From positions 1-23,089 of the IMG/VR virus record IMGVR_UViG_3300046538_000027: 23,089 bases of DNA; one strand, written 5' to 3'. The stretch comes from a virus. Made by a program: the position numbers and the translations under genes. Numbering within the stretch: position 1 is the first letter of the stretch; each line of letters starts with the position of its first letter. Below the pieces are notes generated by a model. The model was given only the letters and a program-made list of their open reading frames with translations, was not told where the DNA came from and searched no databases. Shown in pieces: positions 1-4,981 of the stretch.

Positions 1-161
1 ACTTCATCGCCAATTTGAAATTGCTTCGCCGCCTCCAGTGCCCGATGCATGCGATCGATCTGATCTGCAGCCGCGTCAAGCATGTCGGCCGTCTCATCAG
101 TGCGTCGCTGGCTCATGGATCGCAGGAACTTTGCGCGCCGCCGGAGGCTCAAGCTATCCAT
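1..161 (-). CDS. Partial small protein gene, unknown function, runs off left edge
   Basis: The reading frame opens leftward from ATG at 161-159 and stays open to the window edge (53 codons). It has a strong Shine-Dalgarno sequence, AGGAGAAGACG directly before the ATG. The visible N-terminus begins MDSLSLRRRAKFLRS, is arginine-rich, and continues into an amphipathic, Ala/Asp/Glu-rich stretch that looks helical (ETADMLDAAADQIDRMHRAL). I do not recognise a family. A small helical, possibly nucleic-acid-binding phage protein is one reading, but no domain can be named from this fragment. It lies on the same strand as the 60-aa gene at 403-585 and is separated from it by the tRNA-like element. A second in-frame ATG at 116-114 has no comparable ribosome site, so 161 is preferred. 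Confidence 0.7.
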   Translation of the reverse strand, partial: MDSLSLRRRAKFLRSMSQRRTDETADMLDAAADQIDRMHRALEAAKQFQIGDE

Positions 162-248
162 CGTCTTCTCCTGTCGTACTGCAAGTGCGTGGTGCCAATC
201 GTGTAGCCATTGTGGTGCCACGTGATGTCTTATGGTGGCCTGTACGGT

Positions 249-346
249 GCCAGCATACATCAGAACGGACTCCATGCAACACCATGTGGTGCTTTTTCAC
301 CGTACTTGTAATACGGGGGTTGCGGGTTCAAGTCCCGCTGCTGGCC
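249..346 (+). tRNA. tRNA-Thr(UGU)-like element with aberrant D-side; or attP core matching a tRNA 3' half
   Basis: The 3' half is textbook. The anticodon stem is CCGTA/TACGG (300-304 / 312-316) around a seven-base loop CTTGTAA with U33, anticodon UGU and purine 37. The variable segment is GGGTT. The T-stem is GCGGG/CCCGC (322-326 / 334-338) around TTCAAGT, and the acceptor 3' strand is TGCTGGC (339-345). A perfect partner GCCAGCA lies at 249-255, followed by U8, a weak 3-bp D-stem (258-260 / 274-276) and a loop containing AG and GG. About 22 nt (278-299) then separate the D-arm from the anticodon stem, so the whole is 98 nt rather than about 76. CCA is not encoded and the discriminator base is C, which is unusual for Thr. 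It is either a degenerate or inserted phage tRNA, or an attachment-site core copied from the 3' half of a host tRNA gene. Confidence 0.5.
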
Positions 347-375
347 CTGGTAAGTAGTAAGACCGTGGTGGCGCA

Positions 376-393
376 TGGTGTAGCCATACACCA
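376..393 (-). terminator. Hairpin just downstream of the 60-aa gene
   Basis: TGGTGTA (376-382) and TACACCA (387-393) form a perfect 7-bp stem around the loop GCCA, 9 nt past the leftward gene's stop at 403. Additional flanking GTGG/CCAC pairing can extend it. It has no U-tract on the minus strand, so termination is inferred from position only. Confidence 0.35.
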
Positions 394-402
394 CCACCCC
401 CG

Positions 403-585
403 TTATGAGGCCCGATGGAGGTCCTCTCTACTCAGATGCACTCGCATGGCTTCGAGCACAAGCTCCGAGACGCTTGGGTCCGCCTGGTCAGTGAGCACGC
501 AGCCATGGTTGGTGGCTTCTGCTCCGATCCGGTTCGCCAGCGTCTTCGCGTCACGTGCCAGGGAGCACGCTCCGTCCTGATCCAT
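403..585 (-). CDS. 60-aa hypothetical protein, leftward
   Basis: The start at ATG 585-583 is chosen because AGAGGCGGGG lies just upstream and a well-formed promoter lies at 613-641. The longer frame back to 801 would read through a perfect 17-bp hairpin and is unlikely to be translated. The protein (MDQDGACSLARDAKTLANR... to ...LSREDLHRAS) is soluble, mixed charge, and helical in appearance. It has two cysteines (Cys7 and Cys29) and no membrane segment. I recognise no family. It is separated from the structural operon and points the same way as the gene leaving the window at the left, so it probably belongs to a leftward early or regulatory set. It could be a shadow frame, but the promoter and ribosome site support it. 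Confidence 0.5.
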   Translation of the reverse strand: MDQDGACSLARDAKTLANRIGAEATNHGCVLTDQADPSVSELVLEAMRVHLSREDLHRAS

Positions 586-611
586 CGGTCCCCGCCTCTC
601 TGTGGTGACCA

Positions 612-641
612 GAACGTACGTTCGACCACTGACGGCGACAA
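612..641 (-). promoter_or_regulatory. Leftward promoter with palindromic operator candidate
   Basis: Read on the minus strand, TTGTCG (641-636) is followed after exactly 17 nt by TACGTT (618-613), a good housekeeping-sigma promoter that would start transcription about 20-25 nt before the ATG at 585. The -10 box is embedded in a perfect 12-bp palindrome, GAACGTACGTTC (612-623). That is the position expected for an operator. No repressor gene is visible in the window. Confidence 0.5.
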
Positions 642-720
642 GGCGTCCACCTCTCAGGTTTGTGTGGGAGACCCGACTTGTCCCCCGTTTGGCGGTCAAC
701 GTATCCAAAACCCGCGGAGC

Positions 721-758
721 AACGAACGCCCCCACCTCTACAGGTGGGGGCGTTCGTT
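721..758. terminator. Perfect 17-bp hairpin in the 586-847 intergenic region
   Basis: AACGAACGCCCCCACCT (721-737) is the exact reverse complement of 742-758, with the 4-nt loop CTAC. The hairpin is symmetrical, so it would form in either transcript. It lacks a U-tract on both sides. It stands between divergently oriented transcription units (promoter at 613-641 leftward, start at 848 rightward), so it may insulate them or end an antisense transcript. The rest of 586-847 shows only the two promoter regions. Confidence 0.6.
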
Positions 759-835
759 CGTGCCCGGTGATTTCCGACCCCGGTTGATGGGTGACGGGCA
801 CGAGGGGCAGCGTAGTAGGTGTCGGTGCCGCTCCG

Positions 836-841
836 TACCCT
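836..841 (+). promoter_or_regulatory. -10-like box TACCCT, leaderless promoter candidate
   Basis: TACCCT fits the TANNNT form of actinobacterial -10 boxes and ends 6 nt before the GTG at 848. The expected transcription start therefore falls on the start codon itself. No convincing -35 or Shine-Dalgarno sequence is present. The same arrangement occurs before the two other rightward genes. Confidence 0.4.
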
Positions 842-847
842 GCCCTC

Positions 848-1090
848 GTGACGCAGTACCAGTGGCATCCTCCTGAGCATCCTGACCCGCCTGAGGATCA
901 GCCGGCGGGTGTGCCTGGTGTGGAGTGGTCGGAGCTCGTGCATCATGCACCCGTGTGGGTGCGTGTGGAGATGAGTCGTACGGGTTGGCAGCGGTTGCCG
1001 GGGTTCGTGGACGCGAAGACGGACGAGCTCGTATTGGTCCAGTTCGTCCACATGGGGTTCGCGCACAAGGTGTGGTTGCCGCGTGACTGA
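848..1090 (+). CDS. 80-aa hypothetical protein, rightward
   Basis: The GTG at 848 gives an 80-residue protein beginning VTQYQWHPPE. A longer in-frame GTG at 791 has no ribosome site, and the 848 start lies where a leaderless transcript would begin. The N-terminus is rich in proline and acidic residues (residues 8-24). The rest is compact, with many aromatic and hydrophobic residues and a central VWVRVEMSRTGW segment, and it looks like a real folded domain. There are no cysteines, no membrane segment and no signal peptide. I do not recognise the family. It is transcribed against the late operon, directly before the SGNH hydrolase, with a GC-rich hairpin between them. The two rightward genes therefore probably have separate transcripts. 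Confidence 0.7.
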   Translation: MTQYQWHPPEHPDPPEDQPAGVPGVEWSELVHHAPVWVRVEMSRTGWQRLPGFVDAKTDELVLVQFVHMGFAHKVWLPRD

Positions 1091-1131
1091 GTGACGGTGC
1101 GGCAGTTGAAAGCACGACGAGACGACGAAAG

Positions 1132-1159
1132 CCGCCCCCAGCACTGAGGCTGGGGGCGG
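1132..1159 (+). terminator. 11-bp GC-rich hairpin between the two rightward genes
   Basis: CCGCCCCCAGC (1132-1142), loop ACTGAG, then the perfect complement GCTGGGGGCGG (1149-1159). It lies 42 nt after the stop of the 80-aa gene and 15 nt before the -10 box of the next gene. It has no U-tract, as is common for terminators in high-GC actinobacteria. Confidence 0.6.
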
Positions 1160-1173
1160 TACGTCGTGACATC

Positions 1174-1179
1174 TAGGAT
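1174..1179 (+). promoter_or_regulatory. -10-like box TAGGAT for the SGNH hydrolase gene
   Basis: TAGGAT is a good TANNNT box and sits 8 nt before the ATG at 1188, leaving room for at most a 1-2 nt leader. No Shine-Dalgarno match and no clear -35 element are seen. Leaderless expression is inferred. Confidence 0.45.
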
Positions 1180-1187
1180 CGGACATC

Positions 1188-1955
1188 ATGGGGAGCTTCA
1201 TCGACTGGTTCAGCCGGTCCTACAAGGGCGTCATCATCGGGCTCGTCGCGTTCGGGGCGGTGATGATGGTTGTACTGGCGCTACAGCACGTGAACGCGTC
1301 GCGACCGGCTGAAGGCGCTGTCGCTGGTCCAGTGCCGACGTTCAGCAGTACGGCCACGTTCCCGACCGTCTCAGTCAAGCGCGACGGTGACAATTCGCTA
1401 CACGTCCTGTTCGCAGGCGACTCGCTTACCGGCGGCTTGTACGCGTCCACCCAGGAAAACGCCTTCAAGTGGCGGATGCTCGCCAGCATGCAGCAAAGCG
1501 GCTCCGTCGACGAGAGCAACAGCGCACTGTCCGGCGGGACAACACTGCAGGTGTCCGAGAAGTACCCGGTCCCGTCAGGCTTGGACCTCGCTGTCGTCGA
1601 GCTCGGAACCAACGACCAGGGCAATCAGGTCCCCATGGACACGTTTACGGACTCCTACAGCGCGCTTCTCGACAAAATCAGGGCAAGCTCTGACCACGTC
1701 AAGATCGTCTGCGCTGGCGTCTGGGAAGCGAACGGTGGCAGCGCCACCGAGTCTGACTACGACGTCAAGATCCGATCGCTCTGCAGTCAGGCAGGCGGGG
1801 TGTTCGTCTCGCTCCGACAAATCTACACGAAGCCCGACGTCATCGGCCCTGTAGGAGCGAAGGCGTGGCTTGGCACCGCCGATGACTTCCACCCGAACGA
1901 CAAGGGGCATCAGCTCATCGCTGATGCCCTCCTGCAGCGCATCGTCATTCAGTAG
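1188..1955 (+). CDS. Membrane-anchored SGNH/GDSL-family hydrolase
   Basis: This 255-aa protein has a short basic N-terminus, one transmembrane segment (about residues 14-33, positive-inside, so the catalytic part should face outward), a Ser/Thr/Pro-rich linker (38-60) and an SGNH hydrolase domain. Block I is FAGDSLTGG with nucleophile Ser79. Gly116-Gly117 can supply the oxyanion glycine. Block III is ELGTND (Asn142). Block V is DDFHPND with Asp232 and His235. The family removes acyl or acetyl groups from lipids, glycans or peptidoglycan; the substrate here is unknown. It lies opposite to the late operon, ends convergently with an 11-nt overlap against the 37-aa gene, and has its own promoter candidate. 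A role in altering the host envelope (release, adsorption or exclusion of other phages) is inference. No catalytic residue appears to be missing. Confidence 0.85.
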   Translation: MGSFIDWFSRSYKGVIIGLVAFGAVMMVVLALQHVNASRPAEGAVAGPVPTFSSTATFPTVSVKRDGDNSLHVLFAGDSLTGGLYASTQENAFKWRMLASMQQSGSVDESNSALSGGTTLQVSEKYPVPSGLDLAVVELGTNDQGNQVPMDTFTDSYSALLDKIRASSDHVKIVCAGVWEANGGSATESDYDVKIRSLCSQAGGVFVSLRQIYTKPDVIGPVGAKAWLGTADDFHPNDKGHQLIADALLQRIVIQ

Positions 1956-2058
1956 TCGGCGGCTGCTGCGCGCGAGCAAGTGCCGCCTCGAGCTGCGTAA
2001 TCTGTACCTGCATGCGCGCGATCGTCTGCAACAGACCGACCACTTCCTCCGGGGTCAC
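1945..2058 (-). CDS. 37-aa protein, last gene of the leftward operon
   Basis: A short gene beginning GTG at 2058 and sharing GTGA with the stop of the fibre-like gene before it, which implies translational coupling. The product reads VTPEEVVGLLQTIARMQ and continues as a single amphipathic helix (QVQITQLEAALARAQ) with heptad-like spacing and a short polar tail. A trimeric or dimeric coiled coil is likely. Function is unknown. Its last 11 nt overlap the end of the convergent SGNH hydrolase gene. Confidence comes from the overlap architecture, the good amphipathic pattern and its position. Confidence 0.65.
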   Translation of the reverse strand: MTPEEVVGLLQTIARMQVQITQLEAALARAQQPPTTE

Positions 2059-2975
2059 GACAGCAGCCCCAGGGCGATCAGTGCGGTGCGGATCGAGTTC
2101 ACCGCGGTCTGTGTAGTTGCCGCGTCAGTCGCAGCGGCCGGTGATGCCTGACGTGCAACCGGCGCGACACCGTAGAACGCGATCTGCGTACCGGCTGCGG
2201 TCCCGTTGACTTGCTTCGTTTCGACGGCCGTGTACCACGTCGTCGGTGTCGTGTCGCGACCACCCGACGTGCCATCGGCTCCCTGAAGCAGCAGAGACTG
2301 GCCGTTCTGCGCAACACGCTTCTGCCAGTAGCCACCAGCACCACCGTTCCACGTCGACAGGCGCAGGGCATCCGGCTCGATAGCGGTCGCGTTACCGTCT
2401 GCCGCGATGGCCTGCACGGCCCGTACCCGCTTGCCTTGCGTCGCGTTGATGTCGGAGCGCCAGTAGATGCTGCCAGAACGGGCGGAGATGTACCCACCGC
2501 CAGACACACCAGTCGTGATGATCTCGAGCAGTTCGTTCGTCTCAACCGCCGACTCGGAGGCAACAACACGTAGCACATGCTTAGCGCCGTTTGCCTGATC
2601 CACGTGGATAAGCGGTGCCGTCTTCGACGACTGGTTGGCGTACACCCCGTACGCGGTTGCGGAGGTGATGGTGTCGTTCTGCTGGATCGCGATGCCGACG
2701 CCGGTCTTCTTGTTGTTGATGAAGATGCCCTGGCCGCCGTTGTCGATCCCGAGGCCGATGAGCGCCGATGCGGTCTGCGCTCCGGCTCCGGTGAGCAGGT
2801 GCAGCAGGTACCCGGTTGGCGAGTTGTGCACGAGCTCGTACACGCCGGGGCGAGTGTCGTCAGTGTCCTTGAGGACGGTGATGTCGTCCGTGCCATGCAC
2901 CAGTTGCGTGTCGCGGATGACCTTCGGAAGCAGCTTCGTGTCCGAGTCGATCGTGAAGAACTGAGGTGTGCCCAT
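2055..2975 (-). CDS. Fibre-like minor structural protein
   Basis: A 306-aa protein starting at ATG 2975 behind AAAGG. It is rich in Gly, Ala, Thr and Asn, with repeating short beta-like strands and no membrane segment or cysteine. This composition is typical of phage fibre shafts and receptor-binding proteins. The middle (about residues 80-190) resembles beta-helical fibre sequence. The C-terminus has an Ala/Thr-rich hinge and ends in VNSIRTALIALGLLS, a small helical end module I associate with other phage fibre and minor tail proteins. It lies after the lysis genes rather than with the tail genes, in the same operon, after the collagen-like gene and overlapping the 37-aa gene. Adhesin or decoration function is inferred; no enzymatic motif is seen. 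Confidence 0.65.
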   Translation of the reverse strand: MGTPQFFTIDSDTKLLPKVIRDTQLVHGTDDITVLKDTDDTRPGVYELVHNSPTGYLLHLLTGAGAQTASALIGLGIDNGGQGIFINNKKTGVGIAIQQNDTITSATAYGVYANQSSKTAPLIHVDQANGAKHVLRVVASESAVETNELLEIITTGVSGGGYISARSGSIYWRSDINATQGKRVRAVQAIAADGNATAIEPDALRLSTWNGGAGGYWQKRVAQNGQSLLLQGADGTSGGRDTTPTTWYTAVETKQVNGTAAGTQIAFYGVAPVARQASPAAATDAATTQTAVNSIRTALIALGLLS

Positions 2976-3009
2976 GATGGCCTTTCAAGTCGTAGTCAAA
3001 GAGGGAAAG

Positions 3010-3702
3010 TCACGCGGCTGGAACACACGTCGACTGGACGCGTCCGAGCTCAACACCTGACTGGTCGTAGAACACGACGTAAGAACTGAGACCATCGACG
3101 AGGCACTGAACAGACGCGACAGAACGACCGTCCTGCCCAGGCTTCCCGTCAACGCCGTTCTTGCCGTCCGCGCCAGGTGGCCCCGCTGGTCCGGCAGGAC
3201 CGGCAGGACCGGCAGCGCCAGCGGGGCCGGCTGGACCGGGGACCGTCGAATCAGCCCCCGGCGCACCGTTCAGCCCATCCGCGCCAGCACTGCCAGCCGG
3301 GCCGGGGACGGACGAATCTGCCCCCGCCTTGCCAGCAGCGCCCGGCTCGCCGTCTTTGCCATCACGGCCCGGCTCGCCATCACGGCCAGCCGGTCCCGTC
3401 TGCCCACGAACGCCCGGCAGACCGATCGGTCCGCGTTCGCCGGCAGCCCCGGCCACACCAGGGATCGGCGGGGCGTCACTCTTAATCTGGTCGGGCGTCT
3501 TCGTGTTCGGCTTCACACCGTTGTCGATCAGCTGCCGTTGCGCCTGAGTGAGCGCATCCGACAGTGTGTAGTTCTGCTTCCGCTGCACGTCGATGATCTG
3601 CGTCTTGTGCAAGTCGTCGTACACGCCAAACCCGATCGCCAACGCGATCATCACCGCCAAGCAGCCGAACATGATCCGGGTGCCACGAGTCCACTCGCTC
3701 AT
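3010..3702 (-). CDS. Membrane-anchored collagen-like repeat protein
   Basis: A 230-aa protein with three parts. The N-terminus is a short basic segment and one transmembrane helix (about residues 10-28). A polar, probably helical region follows (29-80). A Gly-X-Y collagen-like stalk spans about 82-192, interrupted twice by the near-identical ADSSVPG and ADSTVPG (128-134, 150-156). The C-terminal cap of about 38 residues has two cysteines (Cys200, Cys226) and beta-like sequence. Positive-inside orientation places the stalk outside the membrane. Collagen-like stalks are common in phage fibres, but a membrane anchor suggests the protein stays in the host envelope. It overlaps the preceding coiled-coil gene by ATGA and follows the holin, so a lysis-stage envelope role is plausible. 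No function can be assigned. The DNA is locally repetitive (GGCAGGACC units on the plus strand near 3200). Confidence 0.8.
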   Translation of the reverse strand: MSEWTRGTRIMFGCLAVMIALAIGFGVYDDLHKTQIIDVQRKQNYTLSDALTQAQRQLIDNGVKPNTKTPDQIKSDAPPIPGVAGAAGERGPIGLPGVRGQTGPAGRDGEPGRDGKDGEPGAAGKAGADSSVPGPAGSAGADGLNGAPGADSTVPGPAGPAGAAGPAGPAGPAGPPGADGKNGVDGKPGQDGRSVASVQCLVDGLSSYVVFYDQSGVELGRVQSTCVPAA

Positions 3703-4175
3703 AGGCCCAGCCCCTTGCTCACGATCGCAATGACAATGGACGCGACGACACCGATCGCAGCCGTGATGTACAGCTTCGCCTTCTCGTTCTTCGTCGCAGC
3801 GGTCGCCGCTTCCGTCTGCTCGATCCGCCCACGCAACGCAGCAACGTCCGTGTCATGCTTCAGCTCGAGCGTTTCGATGCGGTTGTTGACCTGCACGTTG
3901 CGCTCCTTCGACCCCGCCTCGAGCTCAGCGGCACGACGGGCAGAGTTGGCCTGCATGTCCGCGAGGTCCGTGTGGACCTCCGTCATCTCACGACGTTGGC
4001 CTTCCTGGTACAGCGTGAACACTTCGAGCGTCAGGGCCTTGTCCAGCCGAGACTCGATGCGGGCAAAGGCTTCCTTGTTCGACAACTCGACGCGGGCAAA
4101 GGCTTCCTTGTTGGATTCCTCAATGCGTCGAAGCGTCCGCATCAGCTCCGCGTTGGACAGTTCTGATTCCGGCAC
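3699..4175 (-). CDS. Tail-anchored coiled-coil protein, lysis cassette
   Basis: A 158-aa protein starting at GTG 4175 behind AAGGGGGG. Residues about 10-125 are almost wholly charged and heptad-like (coiled coil). An 11-residue tandem repeat, NKEAFARVELS / NKEAFARIESR, lies near residues 22-43. The last 20 or so residues (LYITAAIGVVASIVIAIVSKG) form one C-terminal transmembrane helix. This layout resembles XhlA/DUF2746-type small proteins found beside phage holins and endolysins, which are thought to assist or regulate holins; the family call is tentative. It sits between the 131-aa unknown and the collagen-like gene, overlapping the latter by four bases. Both proteins carry a membrane helix and an extended oligomerising region, so they could interact. 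Confidence 0.7.
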   Translation of the reverse strand: MPESELSNAELMRTLRRIEESNKEAFARVELSNKEAFARIESRLDKALTLEVFTLYQEGQRREMTEVHTDLADMQANSARRAAELEAGSKERNVQVNNRIETLELKHDTDVAALRGRIEQTEAATAATKNEKAKLYITAAIGVVASIVIAIVSKGLGL

Positions 4176-4208
4176 GACGCCCCCCTTCTACTTACGCCCG
4201 AGGGGCTG

Positions 4209-4604
4209 CTACACCGATGCGATGACCCGGTTTGCTTCGTCCGTCACGTGCACCTTGACCTGATCGCGCATGATGACAACGTTCGCGTTGATCGTGTTCG
4301 TCTGCGCGCCGAACGAGTTCAGTACCTGCTGCAGTTGACCGGTAATGAAGTCCTCCGACGCGCCCTGCACGTTGAGAGTGATGCTGGCGATCTTGTCGCG
4401 ACGCACACCACTGCCGGGGATGTCATCAGGGTTGAAGCCATGCGCGATGACGAGCACCCGGAAGACGTCAGCGGTCACGTTCGTGGCCACCCAGCCTGCT
4501 GCGGTGAACGCGTTGACGTGTGCTTCGGTCAGCCCGAAGAAGCACACCGTATCGAGCGCGAACGTGCGCGCGGTGGCAGTGTTCTTGAACAGCTTGTAGC
4601 TCAC
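4209..4604 (-). CDS. 131-aa hypothetical protein in lysis cassette
   Basis: Starts at ATG 4604, overlapping the holin stop by ATGA. The protein begins MSYKLFKNTATARTF and is soluble, mixed alpha/beta, with one cysteine (Cys21). It has an N-terminal segment on helix-forming residues (LTEAHVNAFTAAGW), a central VFRVLVIAHGFNPDDIP, and a C-terminal beta-like NANVVIMRDQVKVHV. No signal peptide, membrane helix or catalytic motif is seen. I do not recognise the family. Its place directly after the holin suggests co-expression with lysis functions, but it could be a small virion or regulatory protein. Confidence 0.75.
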   Translation of the reverse strand: MSYKLFKNTATARTFALDTVCFFGLTEAHVNAFTAAGWVATNVTADVFRVLVIAHGFNPDDIPGSGVRRDKIASITLNVQGASEDFITGQLQQVLNSFGAQTNTINANVVIMRDQVKVHVTDEANRVIASV

Positions 4605-4981
4605 TTGGGCTGCACCTGGTCGGAGCCGTCAACGATCTGCGGCGGCGACACTTCACCGACACGCTCGGCAGCAGCCTGACGCTGAGCTGCGGCCTTGGGG
4701 ACGGAGCCGAGACCGATGTGAGTCAGCCATTCATTGACGGCCGGGATCGCCATGACGCGGGACAGTGCGCCGGCAACCGCGGTGACAACTGCGGCAGCAC
4801 TCAGCAGCCACAGGTAGACAGTGCTGTCTACTTCGAGGCCGAGCGCGCTGATGATCGTCGGCAGCACACCAGCGAACGTGATGAACGCCGGGATACCAAC
4901 CTGCACGATCGTCCGCAGTACTCTCTGCGTGCTGAACCAGATCTTGACAACGCTGATGTTGTTCTTCTCGTGGTCAGCCAT
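4601..4981 (-). CDS. Holin
   Basis: A 126-aa protein directly downstream of the endolysin, whose TGA overlaps the ATG (TGATG). A GTG one codon earlier (4984) could also serve. It has a short charged cytoplasmic N-terminus, two hydrophobic transmembrane segments (about residues 27-48 and 55-77) separated by a short acidic turn, and a hydrophilic C-terminal tail rich in Ala, Gln and Lys. This is the usual layout of a two-helix holin. Holins collect in the inner membrane and open holes at a set time so that the endolysin reaches the peptidoglycan. Identification rests on topology and adjacency to the endolysin, not on a sequence motif. Confidence 0.8.
   Translation of the reverse strand: MADHEKNNISVVKIWFSTQRVLRTIVQVGIPAFITFAGVLPTIISALGLEVDSTVYLWLLSAAAVVTAVAGALSRVMAIPAVNEWLTHIGLGSVPKAAAQRQAAAERVGEVSPPQIVDGSDQVQPK

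Noticed and set aside
276-292. Alternative anticodon arm with CAU anticodon in the tRNA-like element
   Set aside because: It needs C at position 33 and a mismatched stem, whereas CCGTA/TACGG with loop CTTGTAA is perfect.
38-580. Rightward 180-aa frame at the left end
   Set aside because: Runs across the tRNA-like element and opposes two better supported leftward genes.
403-801. Full-length 132-aa leftward frame
   Set aside because: The upstream 72 codons run through a perfect hairpin and the promoter, and lack a ribosome site; the start at 585 is better.
3161-3547. Rightward collagen-like frame (Pro/Gly/Ala rich)
   Set aside because: It is the reverse complement of the Gly-X-Y coding repeats, which automatically yields a Pro/Gly-rich frame; no start site.
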